DNA of 64,000 bases, from contig NZ_CP029495.1 in NCBI RefSeq assembly GCF_003325475.1, positions 1,736,001-1,800,000 on the forward strand, read 5' to 3'. The DNA is from Chromobacterium phragmitis. GTDB taxonomy: Bacteria > Pseudomonadota > Gammaproteobacteria > Burkholderiales > Chromobacteriaceae. The notes under the pieces are model-generated. The model worked only from the letters and a program-made list of their open reading frames with translations, had not been told where the DNA came from and did not search any database. Positions 48,763-56,771 of this stretch are shown here, piece after piece (position 1 is the first letter of the stretch; each line of letters opens with the position of its first letter). A program made the position numbers and the translations under genes.

Positions 48763-49428
48763 ATGACTCGCCACACCGTCGCGCTCGATAGCGCCCTCTC
48801 CGGCTACCTGTTCGACATCGCCGTCGCTGAACACCCGGTCCAGCGCGAGCTGCGCGAATTCACCGCCGGCCACCGGCTGGCCAAGATGCAGATCTCGCCG
48901 GACCAGGGCCAGTTCATGGCCTGGCTGGCGCGGCTGATCGGCGCGCGCCGCTACCTGGAGATCGGCGTGTTCACCGGCTACAGCGCGCTGACCGTGGCGC
49001 TGGCGATGCCGGAGGACGGCGAGGTGGTGGCCTGCGACGTCAGCGAAGCCTTCACCGCCATCGCCCGCGACTACTGGGCCAAGGCCGGCGTCGCCGGCCG
49101 CATCGACCTGCGGCTGCAGCCGGCGCTGAACACCTTGCGCCAATTGCTGGACGACGGCCAGGCCGGCCGCTTCGACCTCGCCTTCATCGACGCCGACAAG
49201 CCGTCCTACCGCGACTACTACGAAGCCTGCCTTGAGCTGGTGCGCCCCGGCGGCGTGATCGCCATCGACAACATCTTTCTGTCCGGCCGCGTGGTGGAGC
49301 CCAAGCCGGAAGATCCGCCCGGCGTGCACCTGGTGCACGCTTTCAACGCCAGCCTCAAGGCCGACCCGCGCGTGCACATGTGCGTGCTGCCGATAGGCGA
49401 CGGCCTGACGCTGTGCACCCGCCGTTAG
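48763..49428 (+). CDS. O-methyltransferase (family 3, class I SAM-dependent)
   Basis: 221 aa. It has RRYLEIGVFTGYSALTVALAM (SAM motif I, about 66-86), VVACDVSEAF, FDLAFIDADKPSYRDYYEAC (about 144-163) and GVIAIDNIFLSGRV. Same catechol-type family as the gene at 30.5 kb, but clearly distinct in sequence. Its TAG stop is shared with the TA target duplication and first base of the MITE that follows. Confidence 0.88.
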   Translation: MTRHTVALDSALSGYLFDIAVAEHPVQRELREFTAGHRLAKMQISPDQGQFMAWLARLIGARRYLEIGVFTGYSALTVALAMPEDGEVVACDVSEAFTAIARDYWAKAGVAGRIDLRLQPALNTLRQLLDDGQAGRFDLAFIDADKPSYRDYYEACLELVRPGGVIAIDNIFLSGRVVEPKPEDPPGVHLVHAFNASLKADPRVHMCVLPIGDGLTLCTRR

Positions 49429-49693
49429 GGGCTGTTGATGTTTGCTGAGCGGTCGCGCCGGGATGCGTTTTGCGGCGAATCGAGGCGTTTCGCGAGCCGC
49501 ATAGTCATTCTCTGCCAGCGCGGAACAACGAAGAGTCGTCGCGAAAAGCGCCCGGCCCTGCGGGTTTGGCCGCTTTGGGACGGAAGCCGCGTTGCCCAGC
49601 CCTTGCATAGCTTGACTATGTGTCGGACTGTGCGCCTTGCTTCCGTCCCAAATCGGCGCAAACGCGATCCACTCACCAAACGTCAACAGCCCC
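49428..49693. mobile_element. MITE-like element with TA target duplication
   Basis: A 266-base element. The 22-base terminal inverted repeats are 49428-49449 (GGGGCTGTTGATGTTTGC...) and 49672-49693, matching at 20 of 22 positions. A TA flanks each end (49426-49427, 49694-49695), as produced by IS630/Tc1-mariner-type transposition. Inside is a perfect 14-base inverted repeat (49574-49587 with 49639-49652) and a small hairpin (49606-49620). It has no transposase gene, so it would need one in trans. Confidence 0.8.
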
Positions 49694-49813
49694 TAGCCCG
49701 CGCGCATGAACTTTCGCCGCCGGCGGACGGTCTGTAACGTTTTGGCCACAGCGCCGGCCCCCGTGCCGGTGCTATGATGGCCGTTTGTTGACCGAGCCTA
49801 CCCCGTCACCGTC

Positions 49814-50227
49814 ATGCTGAACCGCCGCCCCCGCCGCCAGATGAACCAGATGAACGTCGTGCCCTATATCGACGTGATGCTGGTGCTGCTGGTGATTTTC
49901 ATGGTCACCGCCCCGATGTTCACGCCGGGCGTGATCGACGTGCCCAGCGTCTCCGAGGCGCCCGCCATCGACGTGCGCCCGCTGGAGGTCACCGTGGACG
50001 CCGCCGGCAAGATCGAACTGGTGGACGGCGAGCAGAAGACCCGAGTCGATTCGCTGGACGATCTGGCCAGCCAGCTGCAGGCGCTGGCCGGCGCCGGCCA
50101 GCGCCCGGTTGCCATTTCCGCCGACGCCAATCTCAAGTACGCCGAAGTGGTGAAGATAGCCGACCGCCTGCATCAGGCCGGCATCAAGCGCGTGGCGCTG
50201 ACCGTCAAGCAAATCAGCAAGCAATGA
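49814..50227 (+). CDS. tolR: TolR, ExbD/TolR-family proton-channel subunit
   Basis: 137 aa. The single TM helix has the functional Asp in VVPYIDVMLVLLVIFMVTAP (about 15-34), followed by a periplasmic domain ending in the usual LADRLHQAG-like VVKIADRLHQAGIKRVALTV. It works with TolQ to energise TolA. It overlaps tolA by ATGA. Unusually, tolQ is not upstream: a MITE and an O-methyltransferase gene occupy that place. Confidence 0.93.
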   Translation: MLNRRPRRQMNQMNVVPYIDVMLVLLVIFMVTAPMFTPGVIDVPSVSEAPAIDVRPLEVTVDAAGKIELVDGEQKTRVDSLDDLASQLQALAGAGQRPVAISADANLKYAEVVKIADRLHQAGIKRVALTVKQISKQ

Positions 50228-51105
50228 GCTCGCAAGCGTCCTCCTCTCCGCGCCCTTGGGCCTTCATCGCCTCGGCGCTGTTCCACGCCGGCGTGATCGG
50301 CCTGCTGCTGTGGGGCGGCCTGCAAACCACGCCGCCGCCCAGCCCGGCGCCGCTGGCGCTGGAGCTGTGGACCACCGCGCCGCCGCCTCCGCCGGCGGCG
50401 ACTTCCCCGGCCGCTCCGGCGCCGCAGCCGGCGCCGGAACCCAGACCGGCGGCGGCGACGCCGCCGGCCGAGGTCAACCTGGGCAAGAAGAACGAGCCCA
50501 AACACGAGACGCCGAAACCGGAACCCAAGCCGGCGGCCGAACCCGAGCCGAAGAAACCCAAGCACGAGCCCAAACCGGCCGAGCCGGAGAAAAAAATCCC
50601 GGAAAAGGCCAAGCCGGCGGAAAAAGCGCCGGACAAGAAAGAAGCCAAGACCCACACGCCGCCCGCGGCCAAGCCGGGCCACAAGACCGCCAAGGCCTAC
50701 AACAACGAGGCCGACGACCTGCTCTCCAGCCTGGACAGCTCGCGCACCAGCGGCAAGCCGAACGCGCGCAGCGACCAGGCCGGCAGCAAGCACGGCGTGG
50801 CCGGCGGCGCGGTCAACGGCTCCGGCGTCAACGCCGGCTGGATCGATCTGGTCAAGGCCAAGGTGACGCCGCTGGTGCAGGTTCCGCCGGGCATCGCCGG
50901 CAATCCGGCGGCGGTGCTGCGGGTGACGCTGCTGCCGACGCTGGAAGTCCGCGCGGTGCAACTGGTGAAAAGCAGCGGCGTTCCGGCCTATGATGATGCC
51001 GTGCAACGCGCGGTGTGGGAGGCCAAGACCTTTCCCAAACTGCCGGCGGGAGCCAACTTCAACGACGGCTACCGCACGTTTACCCTGACCTTCCGTCCGC
51101 GCTGA
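50224..51105 (+). CDS. tolA: TolA
   Basis: 293 aa. TM helix about 15-35 (SALFHAGVIGLLLWGGLQT), then a long Pro/Lys/Glu/Ala-rich periplasmic arm (about 40-165) and a TonB_C-like C-terminal domain (about 195-293: GNPAAVLRVTLLPTLEVRAVQLVKSSG, YDDAVQRAVWEAKTFPKLP). It links the inner-membrane TolQR motor to TolB and Pal. The arm is short compared with E. coli TolA (421 aa). Confidence 0.92.
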   Translation: MSSQASSSPRPWAFIASALFHAGVIGLLLWGGLQTTPPPSPAPLALELWTTAPPPPPAATSPAAPAPQPAPEPRPAAATPPAEVNLGKKNEPKHETPKPEPKPAAEPEPKKPKHEPKPAEPEKKIPEKAKPAEKAPDKKEAKTHTPPAAKPGHKTAKAYNNEADDLLSSLDSSRTSGKPNARSDQAGSKHGVAGGAVNGSGVNAGWIDLVKAKVTPLVQVPPGIAGNPAAVLRVTLLPTLEVRAVQLVKSSGVPAYDDAVQRAVWEAKTFPKLPAGANFNDGYRTFTLTFRPR

Positions 51106-51133
51106 GCGGGCGAAACCCAGCCCTGAGGAAGCC

Positions 51134-52420
51134 ATGCCGAGTTTGAAAGCCCTGTTGCGGGGCATGCTGGTGGCGGCGATGCTGGTCGCCGGCAGCGCCC
51201 GCGCCGAACTGAACATCGAAATCATAGGCGGCGGCGCCAGCCGCCACGCCATCTCCGTGCTGCCGTTCAAGGACGAAGCGCCGACCCAGGGCAACCTGAC
51301 GCCGGTGATCCGCAACGACCTGGCGCTGTCCGGCGCCTTCCGCCTGATCGACCCCTCCGCCGTCGCCAACGTGCCGTTCGAACCGGCCGACATCCGCTAT
51401 CCGCTGTGGCAGGCCGCCGGCGCCCAGTCGCTGGCGATCGGCAAGGTGGAAAGCGCCGGCGGCGGCCAGATCAAGATCAGCTTCCGGCTGATGGACGCGT
51501 CGCAGCGCAAGCAGCTGACCGGCGGCGAATTCACGGTAACGCCGGACCGCAGCCGCCAGGTGGCGCACGCGATCGCCGACATGATCTACGAGGCGATCAC
51601 CGGCCAGAAGGGCTTCTTCAACACCCGCCTGGCCTATGTGCTGAAGTCCGGCCGCAACTACGCGCTGCAGATTTCCGATGTGGACGGCCAGCGCAGCCAG
51701 ACCATCCTGCGCTCCAGCGAGCCGATCATCTCGCCCAGCTGGAGCCCGAGCGGCCGCCACATCGCCTACGTGTCCTTCGCCAGCCAGAAACCGGTTGTGT
51801 GGGTGCAGGACCTGGCCACCGGCCAGCGCCGCGCGGTCGCCAACTTCAAGGGCAGCAATTCCGCCCCGGCCTGGAGCCCGGACGGCAGCCGGCTGGCCGT
51901 GGTGCTGACCACCAGCGGCAACTCGCAGATCTACATCATCAACGCCGCCGGCGGCCCGGCGCGCCGCCTGATGTACAACGGCGGCATCGACACCGAGCCC
52001 ACTTTCAGCCCGGACGGCGCCATGGTGTACTTCGTCTCCGACCGCAGCGGCAATCCGCAGATCTACCGGGTGCCGGTAAACGGCGGCGACGCCCAGCGCG
52101 TTACCTGGGAGGGCAATTACAATGTTTCGCCCAAATTGTCGCCGGATGGCAAGACACTGGTCTATATTCGACGTTCCGCCGGCAATTTCCGTGTGATGTC
52201 GCAGGATTTGGCAACTAATGACAGCAGGCAGTTGTCTGACGGTAGTTACAGTGAGCGCCCCAGTTTCGCGCCCAATGGCCGCATGGTGCTGTATTCCAGC
52301 GCCGTCGGCGGCCAGAGCGTGCTGTACGCGGCCACCGCCGACGGCAGCAGCAAGGTGAAGCTGGCCGTGCTCAATGGTGATGTTCAGGACCCGGCATGGG
52401 GTCCATTCAATAATCCTTGA
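51134..52420 (+). CDS. tolB: TolB
   Basis: 428 aa periplasmic protein with a signal peptide (LRGMLVAAMLVAGSARAE). The N-terminal domain (about 25-165) is followed by a six-bladed propeller with repeated S-x-W-S-P-S/D-G units (ISPSWSPSGRHIAYVS, APAWSPDGSRLAVVL, TFSPDGAMVYFVSD, SPKLSPDGKTLVYI, FAPNGRMVLYSS). It binds Pal and the TolA C-terminus. Confidence 0.96.
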   Translation: MPSLKALLRGMLVAAMLVAGSARAELNIEIIGGGASRHAISVLPFKDEAPTQGNLTPVIRNDLALSGAFRLIDPSAVANVPFEPADIRYPLWQAAGAQSLAIGKVESAGGGQIKISFRLMDASQRKQLTGGEFTVTPDRSRQVAHAIADMIYEAITGQKGFFNTRLAYVLKSGRNYALQISDVDGQRSQTILRSSEPIISPSWSPSGRHIAYVSFASQKPVVWVQDLATGQRRAVANFKGSNSAPAWSPDGSRLAVVLTTSGNSQIYIINAAGGPARRLMYNGGIDTEPTFSPDGAMVYFVSDRSGNPQIYRVPVNGGDAQRVTWEGNYNVSPKLSPDGKTLVYIRRSAGNFRVMSQDLATNDSRQLSDGSYSERPSFAPNGRMVLYSSAVGGQSVLYAATADGSSKVKLAVLNGDVQDPAWGPFNNP

Positions 52421-52433
52421 TGGGAGCCAAACG

Positions 52434-52952
52434 ATGAACCTGAAACAACTCGCCCTCGCCACCGCCGTCGCCACGCTGCTCGCCGCCTGCGCCAGCACCA
52501 AGCCGGCGGAGACCCCGGCCGCGCCGGTGACCCAGGCCCCGACCACCCAGGCGCCGACGACGTCCGGCAGCGACCAGGGCCAGGTGGCGATGGACCCGCT
52601 GAACGACCCGAACAGCCCGCTGGCCAAGCGCAGCGTGTACTTCGCCTTTGACTCCTCCGCCGTGGAGGGCGATGGCAAGACCACCGTCGCCAACCATTCC
52701 GAATACCTGAAGGGCCACGACAAGAAGGTGATCATCCAGGGCAATACCGACGCCCGCGGCAGCCGCGAATACAACCTGGCCCTGGGCCAGCGCCGCGCCG
52801 AGAGCGTCAAGCGCGCGATGGAAGTGCTGGGCGTGAAGGACAGCCAGCTGGAAGCCGTCAGCTTCGGCAAGGAAAAACCCAAGGCCACCGGCCACAGCGA
52901 CGCCGACTACGCCGAAAACCGCCGCGCCGACATCGTTTACCAGGGCCAGTAA
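52434..52952 (+). CDS. pal: Peptidoglycan-associated lipoprotein Pal
   Basis: 172 aa. Lipobox LLAAC (acylated Cys19), a Thr/Pro/Ala linker to about residue 60, then an OmpA-like peptidoglycan-binding domain with VYFAFDSSAVE, IIQGNTDARGSREYNLALGQRRAESV and ENRRADIVY. It anchors the outer membrane to peptidoglycan and is the endpoint of the Tol system. It starts 13 bases after tolB. Confidence 0.96.
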   Translation: MNLKQLALATAVATLLAACASTKPAETPAAPVTQAPTTQAPTTSGSDQGQVAMDPLNDPNSPLAKRSVYFAFDSSAVEGDGKTTVANHSEYLKGHDKKVIIQGNTDARGSREYNLALGQRRAESVKRAMEVLGVKDSQLEAVSFGKEKPKATGHSDADYAENRRADIVYQGQ

Positions 52953-53066
52953 GCGCCTAGCGGGCGGCATCGCCGCCCGCCCTCTCCTGCCGGATATCGG
53001 CGGCGGGCTGCCAAATGGCGGCCAAGCCGCTATGATGTCCGGCAATCTTCATCCATCGGAACGCCC

Positions 53067-53810
53067 ATGAACCGCATAGCCATCAGTAGCGCGCTGCTGT
53101 TGATCCTGACCGGTTGCGCCAGCACCAGCGACCTGGAAGAAACCCGCCGCCAGCTGGCCCAGGTGAACCAGCAGGCGTCCACCCGCATCGCCGCCGTGGA
53201 AAACAAGCTGTCCAACGAGAAGCTGCTGGAAATGGTCGGCGCGGTCGAGACACTGAAGGCCGAGGTCGCCAAGCTGCGCGGCGACATCGAGGTGCTGAAT
53301 TACAATCTGCAGACCACGCAGAAGCGCCAGAACGACCTGTACAACGACCTGGACGGCCGCCTGTCCCGCCTGGAGGGCCACGCCGCCGGCAAACAGGACG
53401 CCTCGCAGCCCGCCGCCCAGCAGGCCGCAGCCGGCGACAGCCAGGCCAGCCCCGACTACGACAAGGCGCTGAACCTCCTGCGCGCGCGCGACTTTCCCAA
53501 CGCGATCAACGCGCTGTCGCTGTTCATCCAGCAGAACCCGCAGGCGCCGCAAGCGGCCGAGGCCAGCTACTGGCTGGGCGTCGCCCATACCGCGCTGCGC
53601 CAGTACGACGCCGCGATCGACATCCACCGCCGCTTTGTCGAGCAATACCCGAACAACCATTTCGCGCCGGACGCGCTGCGCAATATCGGCAACTGCCAGC
53701 GCGACCTGGGGCAGACGGACCAGGCGAAGAACACCTACCGCCGCCTGATCAAGCTGTACCCGAAAACCGACGCCGCGCAGAAGGCCAAGCAGGCGCTGGC
53801 CAGGATGTGA
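53067..53810 (+). CDS. cpoB: Cell division coordinator CpoB (YbgF)
   Basis: 247 aa. Trimerising coiled coil about 25-105 (VENKLSNEKLLEMVGAVETLKAEVAKLRGD), a linker, then TPR-type repeats about 128-245 (YDKALNLLRARDFPNAINALSLFIQQNP, ASYWLGVAHTALRQYDAAI, ALRNIGNCQRDLGQTDQA). It links cell-wall synthesis with Tol function in the periplasm. The signal ends ILTGC (Cys17), so it may be a lipoprotein, unlike E. coli CpoB. Confidence 0.92.
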   Translation: MNRIAISSALLLILTGCASTSDLEETRRQLAQVNQQASTRIAAVENKLSNEKLLEMVGAVETLKAEVAKLRGDIEVLNYNLQTTQKRQNDLYNDLDGRLSRLEGHAAGKQDASQPAAQQAAAGDSQASPDYDKALNLLRARDFPNAINALSLFIQQNPQAPQAAEASYWLGVAHTALRQYDAAIDIHRRFVEQYPNNHFAPDALRNIGNCQRDLGQTDQAKNTYRRLIKLYPKTDAAQKAKQALARM

Positions 53811-53842
53811 CGGAAAAACCCGGCGCGGCCGCGCCGGCAAAG

Positions 53843-53873
53843 AAAAAGGGCGCCGTTCAGGCGCCCTTTTTTA
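53843..53873 (+). terminator. Terminator of the tol-pal operon
   Basis: AAGGGCGCC and GGCGCCCTT form a perfect stem around GTTCA, followed by a T-run. It is also A-rich on the other side and may serve the convergent glpR. Confidence 0.9.
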
Positions 53874-53879
53874 TTTCCA

Positions 53880-54647
53880 TCAGGCTTCGGACAGCACCAG
53901 CCTGACGTTGTGCTCTTCCAGGAGCTTGGTCACCGGCTCAGGCGGCGTGGCGTCGGTGAACACGGTATGGAACTCGCTGATGTGGCCCATGCGCACCAGC
54001 GCGTTGCGGCCGAACTTGCTGTGGTCGGCCGCCAGGTAGCGGTGGCGGGCGTTGTTCATCATCGCCTGGGCGACGCGCACTTCGCGGTAGTCGAAATCCA
54101 GCAGCGAGCCGTCGGATTCGATGCCGGAGACGCCGATGATGGCGTAATCCACCTTGAACTGGTTGATGAAGTCCAGCGTCGCCACGCCGGTGATGCCGCC
54201 GTCCGACGCGCGCACGGTGCCGGAGGTGATCATCGCGGTGAAGTCCGGATTGGTGGACATGATGGAGGCGACGTGGATGTTGTTGGTGATGACACGCAGG
54301 CCTTTATGGGTGGCCGTCAGCGCCTGCGCCACCGCCTCTATCGTGGTGCCGATGCTCATGAACAGCGAGGCGTGGTCGGGGATGCTGCGCGCGATCATGT
54401 CGGCGATATGGGCCTTTTCGCTCTGGAACTTTCCTTTGCGCGCAAAGTAGTCCTCGTTCTCCACGCTGTTGCCGAGCGCGGCGCCGCCGTGATAGCGGCG
54501 AAGCAGATTGGCCTCGCACAGCTGGTTGATGTCGCGCCGTATCGTTTGAGGCGTGACGTCGAGCAGACGGGCCAGCTCTTCGATGGGCATGAAGCCGTTT
54601 TCGCGAACCAGCTGCAGGATTTTGTCGTGTCGTGGAGAGCGGCTCAT
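53880..54647 (-). CDS. glpR: DeoR-family repressor GlpR
   Basis: 255 aa. N-terminal HTH about 5-58 (RHDKILQLVRENGFMPIEELARLLDVTPQTIRRDINQL, the DeoR signature) and a sugar-phosphate sensor domain with MSIGTTIEAVAQAL, ITNNIHVASIM, GGITGVATLDFINQFKVDYAIIGVSGIE. The sequence is closest to GlpR among DeoR proteins in my recollection. No glycerol genes are in the window, so its targets lie elsewhere. Confidence 0.85.
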   Translation of the reverse strand: MSRSPRHDKILQLVRENGFMPIEELARLLDVTPQTIRRDINQLCEANLLRRYHGGAALGNSVENEDYFARKGKFQSEKAHIADMIARSIPDHASLFMSIGTTIEAVAQALTATHKGLRVITNNIHVASIMSTNPDFTAMITSGTVRASDGGITGVATLDFINQFKVDYAIIGVSGIESDGSLLDFDYREVRVAQAMMNNARHRYLAADHSKFGRNALVRMGHISEFHTVFTDATPPEPVTKLLEEHNVRLVLSEA

Positions 54648-54670
54648 AACTATTCGGAATCGAAAATCAC

Positions 54671-54684
54671 GTTACTTTAGTAAC
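54671..54684. promoter_or_regulatory. Palindrome upstream of glpR
   Basis: GTTACT-TT-AGTAAC lies 24 bases before the glpR start and could be an autoregulatory operator. Position and symmetry are the only evidence. Confidence 0.4.
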
Positions 54685-54789
54685 ATATTTTTCCCCCCGA
54701 TAGCAAATGCGAACCGCAAATTTTCCAAGCTTTTCGTCCGCGCGCGGAAGCCGGCGGGACAAGGCCGCCACAGTGGCGGCCATGCCGGG

Positions 54790-55800
54790 TCAATGGCTTA
54801 TCGCCACCTTGCCGAAGTGGCGGCGGGCGAGGAAATGCTCCCAGGCCGCGCGCGCGTCGCCGAACGGGAACACCCGGTCCACCACCGGCCGCAACTGATG
54901 CCTGGCGATGGCCCGCAGCATCGCTTCCATCCCCTCGCGGTGGCCGACCGCGATGCGCCGCAGCGTGGCCCCGCTGAGGAAGTAGCGCATGAAGTCCAGC
55001 TCCGCCGCGCCGTCGGCCAGAAAGCCGATCACCGCGATCTCGCCGCCCGGTGCCACCGCCGCCAGCGACTGCTCCAGCGTGCCCTTGCCGCCCACCTCGA
55101 CCACCAGGTCCACGCCCAGGCCGTCGTTCAGCTCGCGCGCCCGCGCGCCCCATGCCGGCACGGCAAGGTAGTCGATCGCCTCGTCCGCGCCCAGCGCCTT
55201 CAGCCTGGCCGCCTTGTCTGCTCCGGAGGTGGTGGCGATCACCCGCGCGCCCATCGCCTTGGCCAGCTGCAAGGCGAACAGCGACACGCCGCCCGATCCC
55301 TGCACCAGCACCGTGTCGCCGGCCCTGACCGGTTGCGGGCCGGTCAAGGCGGTCCAGGCGGTTAGCGCCGCGCACGGCAGCGTCGCCGCTTCGGCCCAGT
55401 CGAGGTGATCCGGCACGCGGACCAGCGCCTCCTCGCTCACCACCTTGTATTCGCACAGCCAGCCATCCTGGTTGCTGCCGTACTGGCGCGCGCCCTGCTC
55501 AATGGGAAACGGGCCGCCGAACCATTGCGGGAAGAAGGTGTTGCACACCCGGTCGCCCAGCTGGAAACGGTTGCAGCCCTCGCCCAAGGCGACGATTTCG
55601 CCGGCGCCGTCGGACAAGGGAACCAACCCATCGCGCCAGCTCATCGGATACTGGCCGCGCAACAGCGCCAGGTCGCGGTAGTTCAACGAACTGGCGCGCA
55701 CCCGCACCAGCGCTTCGCCGCGGCCGGGCGTCGGCATCGGCTCATCATGCCGCGCCAGGTGGTTCAGCGAGCCGAAACGGGAAAAACGGTAGCTTTGCAT
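54790..55800 (-). CDS. MDR-family NAD(P)-dependent alcohol dehydrogenase/quinone reductase
   Basis: 336 aa. GroES-like domain (SSLNYRDLALLRGQYP, LVPLSDGAGEIVALGEGCNRFQLGDRV) and a Rossmann domain with VLVQGSGGVSLFALQLAKAMGARVIATT (about 165-192). It ends EHFLARRHFGKVAISH. The catalytic-zinc ligand set is not apparent, so it is probably a zinc-free reductase. It is divergent from an AraC regulator, with an IS element between them. Ribosome site AAGGA. Confidence 0.85.
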   Translation of the reverse strand: MQSYRFSRFGSLNHLARHDEPMPTPGRGEALVRVRASSLNYRDLALLRGQYPMSWRDGLVPLSDGAGEIVALGEGCNRFQLGDRVCNTFFPQWFGGPFPIEQGARQYGSNQDGWLCEYKVVSEEALVRVPDHLDWAEAATLPCAALTAWTALTGPQPVRAGDTVLVQGSGGVSLFALQLAKAMGARVIATTSGADKAARLKALGADEAIDYLAVPAWGARARELNDGLGVDLVVEVGGKGTLEQSLAAVAPGGEIAVIGFLADGAAELDFMRYFLSGATLRRIAVGHREGMEAMLRAIARHQLRPVVDRVFPFGDARAAWEHFLARRHFGKVAISH

Positions 55801-55890
55801 CGGGATATCCTTGGATAAAAATCACCGGGACATCTTGCCGCGCCGCGCCGGGATGATGAATGATTGGCCGTGCCCGTTTTTTCACCTTTA

Positions 55891-56753
55891 GAGCCGCTAA
55901 CAAAACCTCTTGATGCCAGATGCGTATGCCCTCACCTGGCGAAGATGCAACGAAAAGTCATCAGCCAGAAGCTCTGGAAGTCATTGCAGCCGCTACTCTC
56001 TCCGCCGCCGCGTTCCCGCCGGGGTGGGAGGCCGCGGCTGGATGATTTTGCTGCCCTCAACGGCATCTTGTTTGTTCTCACTACCGGCATTCCTTGGGAG
56101 GACCTCCCGCAGGAACTCGGTTTTGGCAGCGGGATGACCTGCTGGCGAAGGCTGCGGGATTGGCAAGCGCAAGGCATTTGGGACCGCCTACACCTGGCTC
56201 TGCTGATACAACTGCGCCAACACGATCAAATTGATTGGAGCCGGGCCAGCATTGATGGGGCTAGCGTTGCCAGCCCCCGGGGGGCCAAGAGACCGGCCCC
56301 AACCCCACCGATCGAGGTAAATGCGGCAGCAAACGGCACATCATCGTAGATCGCCGAGGTTTGCCATTGGCGCTGAGCATTACCGGCGCCAATCGGCACG
56401 ACTCCATGGTCTTCGAAACTTTGGTCGATGCGATTCCTGCCGTTCCTGGCTTGCCAGGACGGCCCAGACAAAAGCCTTACAAGCTGCATGCTGACAAAGG
56501 CTATGACTACCGCCGTTGTCGTGCACACCTGAGCCGACGCGGAATCTTGGTGCGAATTGCTCGGCGCGGGGTGGAAAGCAGCGAGAGACTAGGTCGCCAC
56601 CGCTGGGTGGTAGAACGTACCCATTCTTGGCTAGCTGGCTTCGGCAAGTTGCGCATCCGCTTCGAACGGCGGCTGGATACGCATTACGCCTTGCTCAAGC
56701 TGGCTTTCTCATTGATATGTCTGCGATTTGTCGACAGGTTTTGTTAGCGGGTC
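55891..56753 (+). mobile_element. IS5-family insertion sequence (IS427/IS1031-like)
   Basis: An 863-base element. Terminal inverted repeats GAGCCGCTAACAAAACCT (55891-55908) and the complement of GACCCGCTAACAAAACCT (56736-56753) match at 17 of 18 positions. TTA flanks both ends (55888-55890, 56754-56756), consistent with the TNA duplications of this IS5 subgroup. It carries one transposase locus in two frames. It separates the MDR oxidoreductase gene from the divergent AraC gene, ending 18 bases before the latter. Confidence 0.92.
55945..56747 (+). pseudogene. IS5-family transposase in two frames
   Basis: The first part (from MQRKVISQKLWKSLQPLL, with GIPWEDLPQELG and IDGASVAS containing the first catalytic Asp) stays open to 56349. 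The second part (ALSITGANRHDS, HADKGYDYRRC with the second Asp, VVERTHSWLAGFGKLRIRFERR with the Glu region) is in another frame to 56747. The switch lies near 56286-56292, where GGGGCCAAGAGACC replaces what would read GAKKTGPNP. Relatives make the fusion by a -1 frameshift on an A-run. No such run is present here, so this copy may be inactive. Confidence 0.8.
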
Positions 56754-56771
56754 TTAGTACCGGATTTCACC

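Noticed and set aside
49435..49737. 100-aa open frame across the MITE
   Set aside because: It is formed by the element's repeat sequence and runs past its end; Arg-rich with no start signal.
52959..52980. GC-rich hairpin after pal as a terminator
   Set aside because: GCGGGCGG/CCGCCCGC pair well but no T-run follows and cpoB continues downstream, so at most an attenuating or stabilising hairpin.
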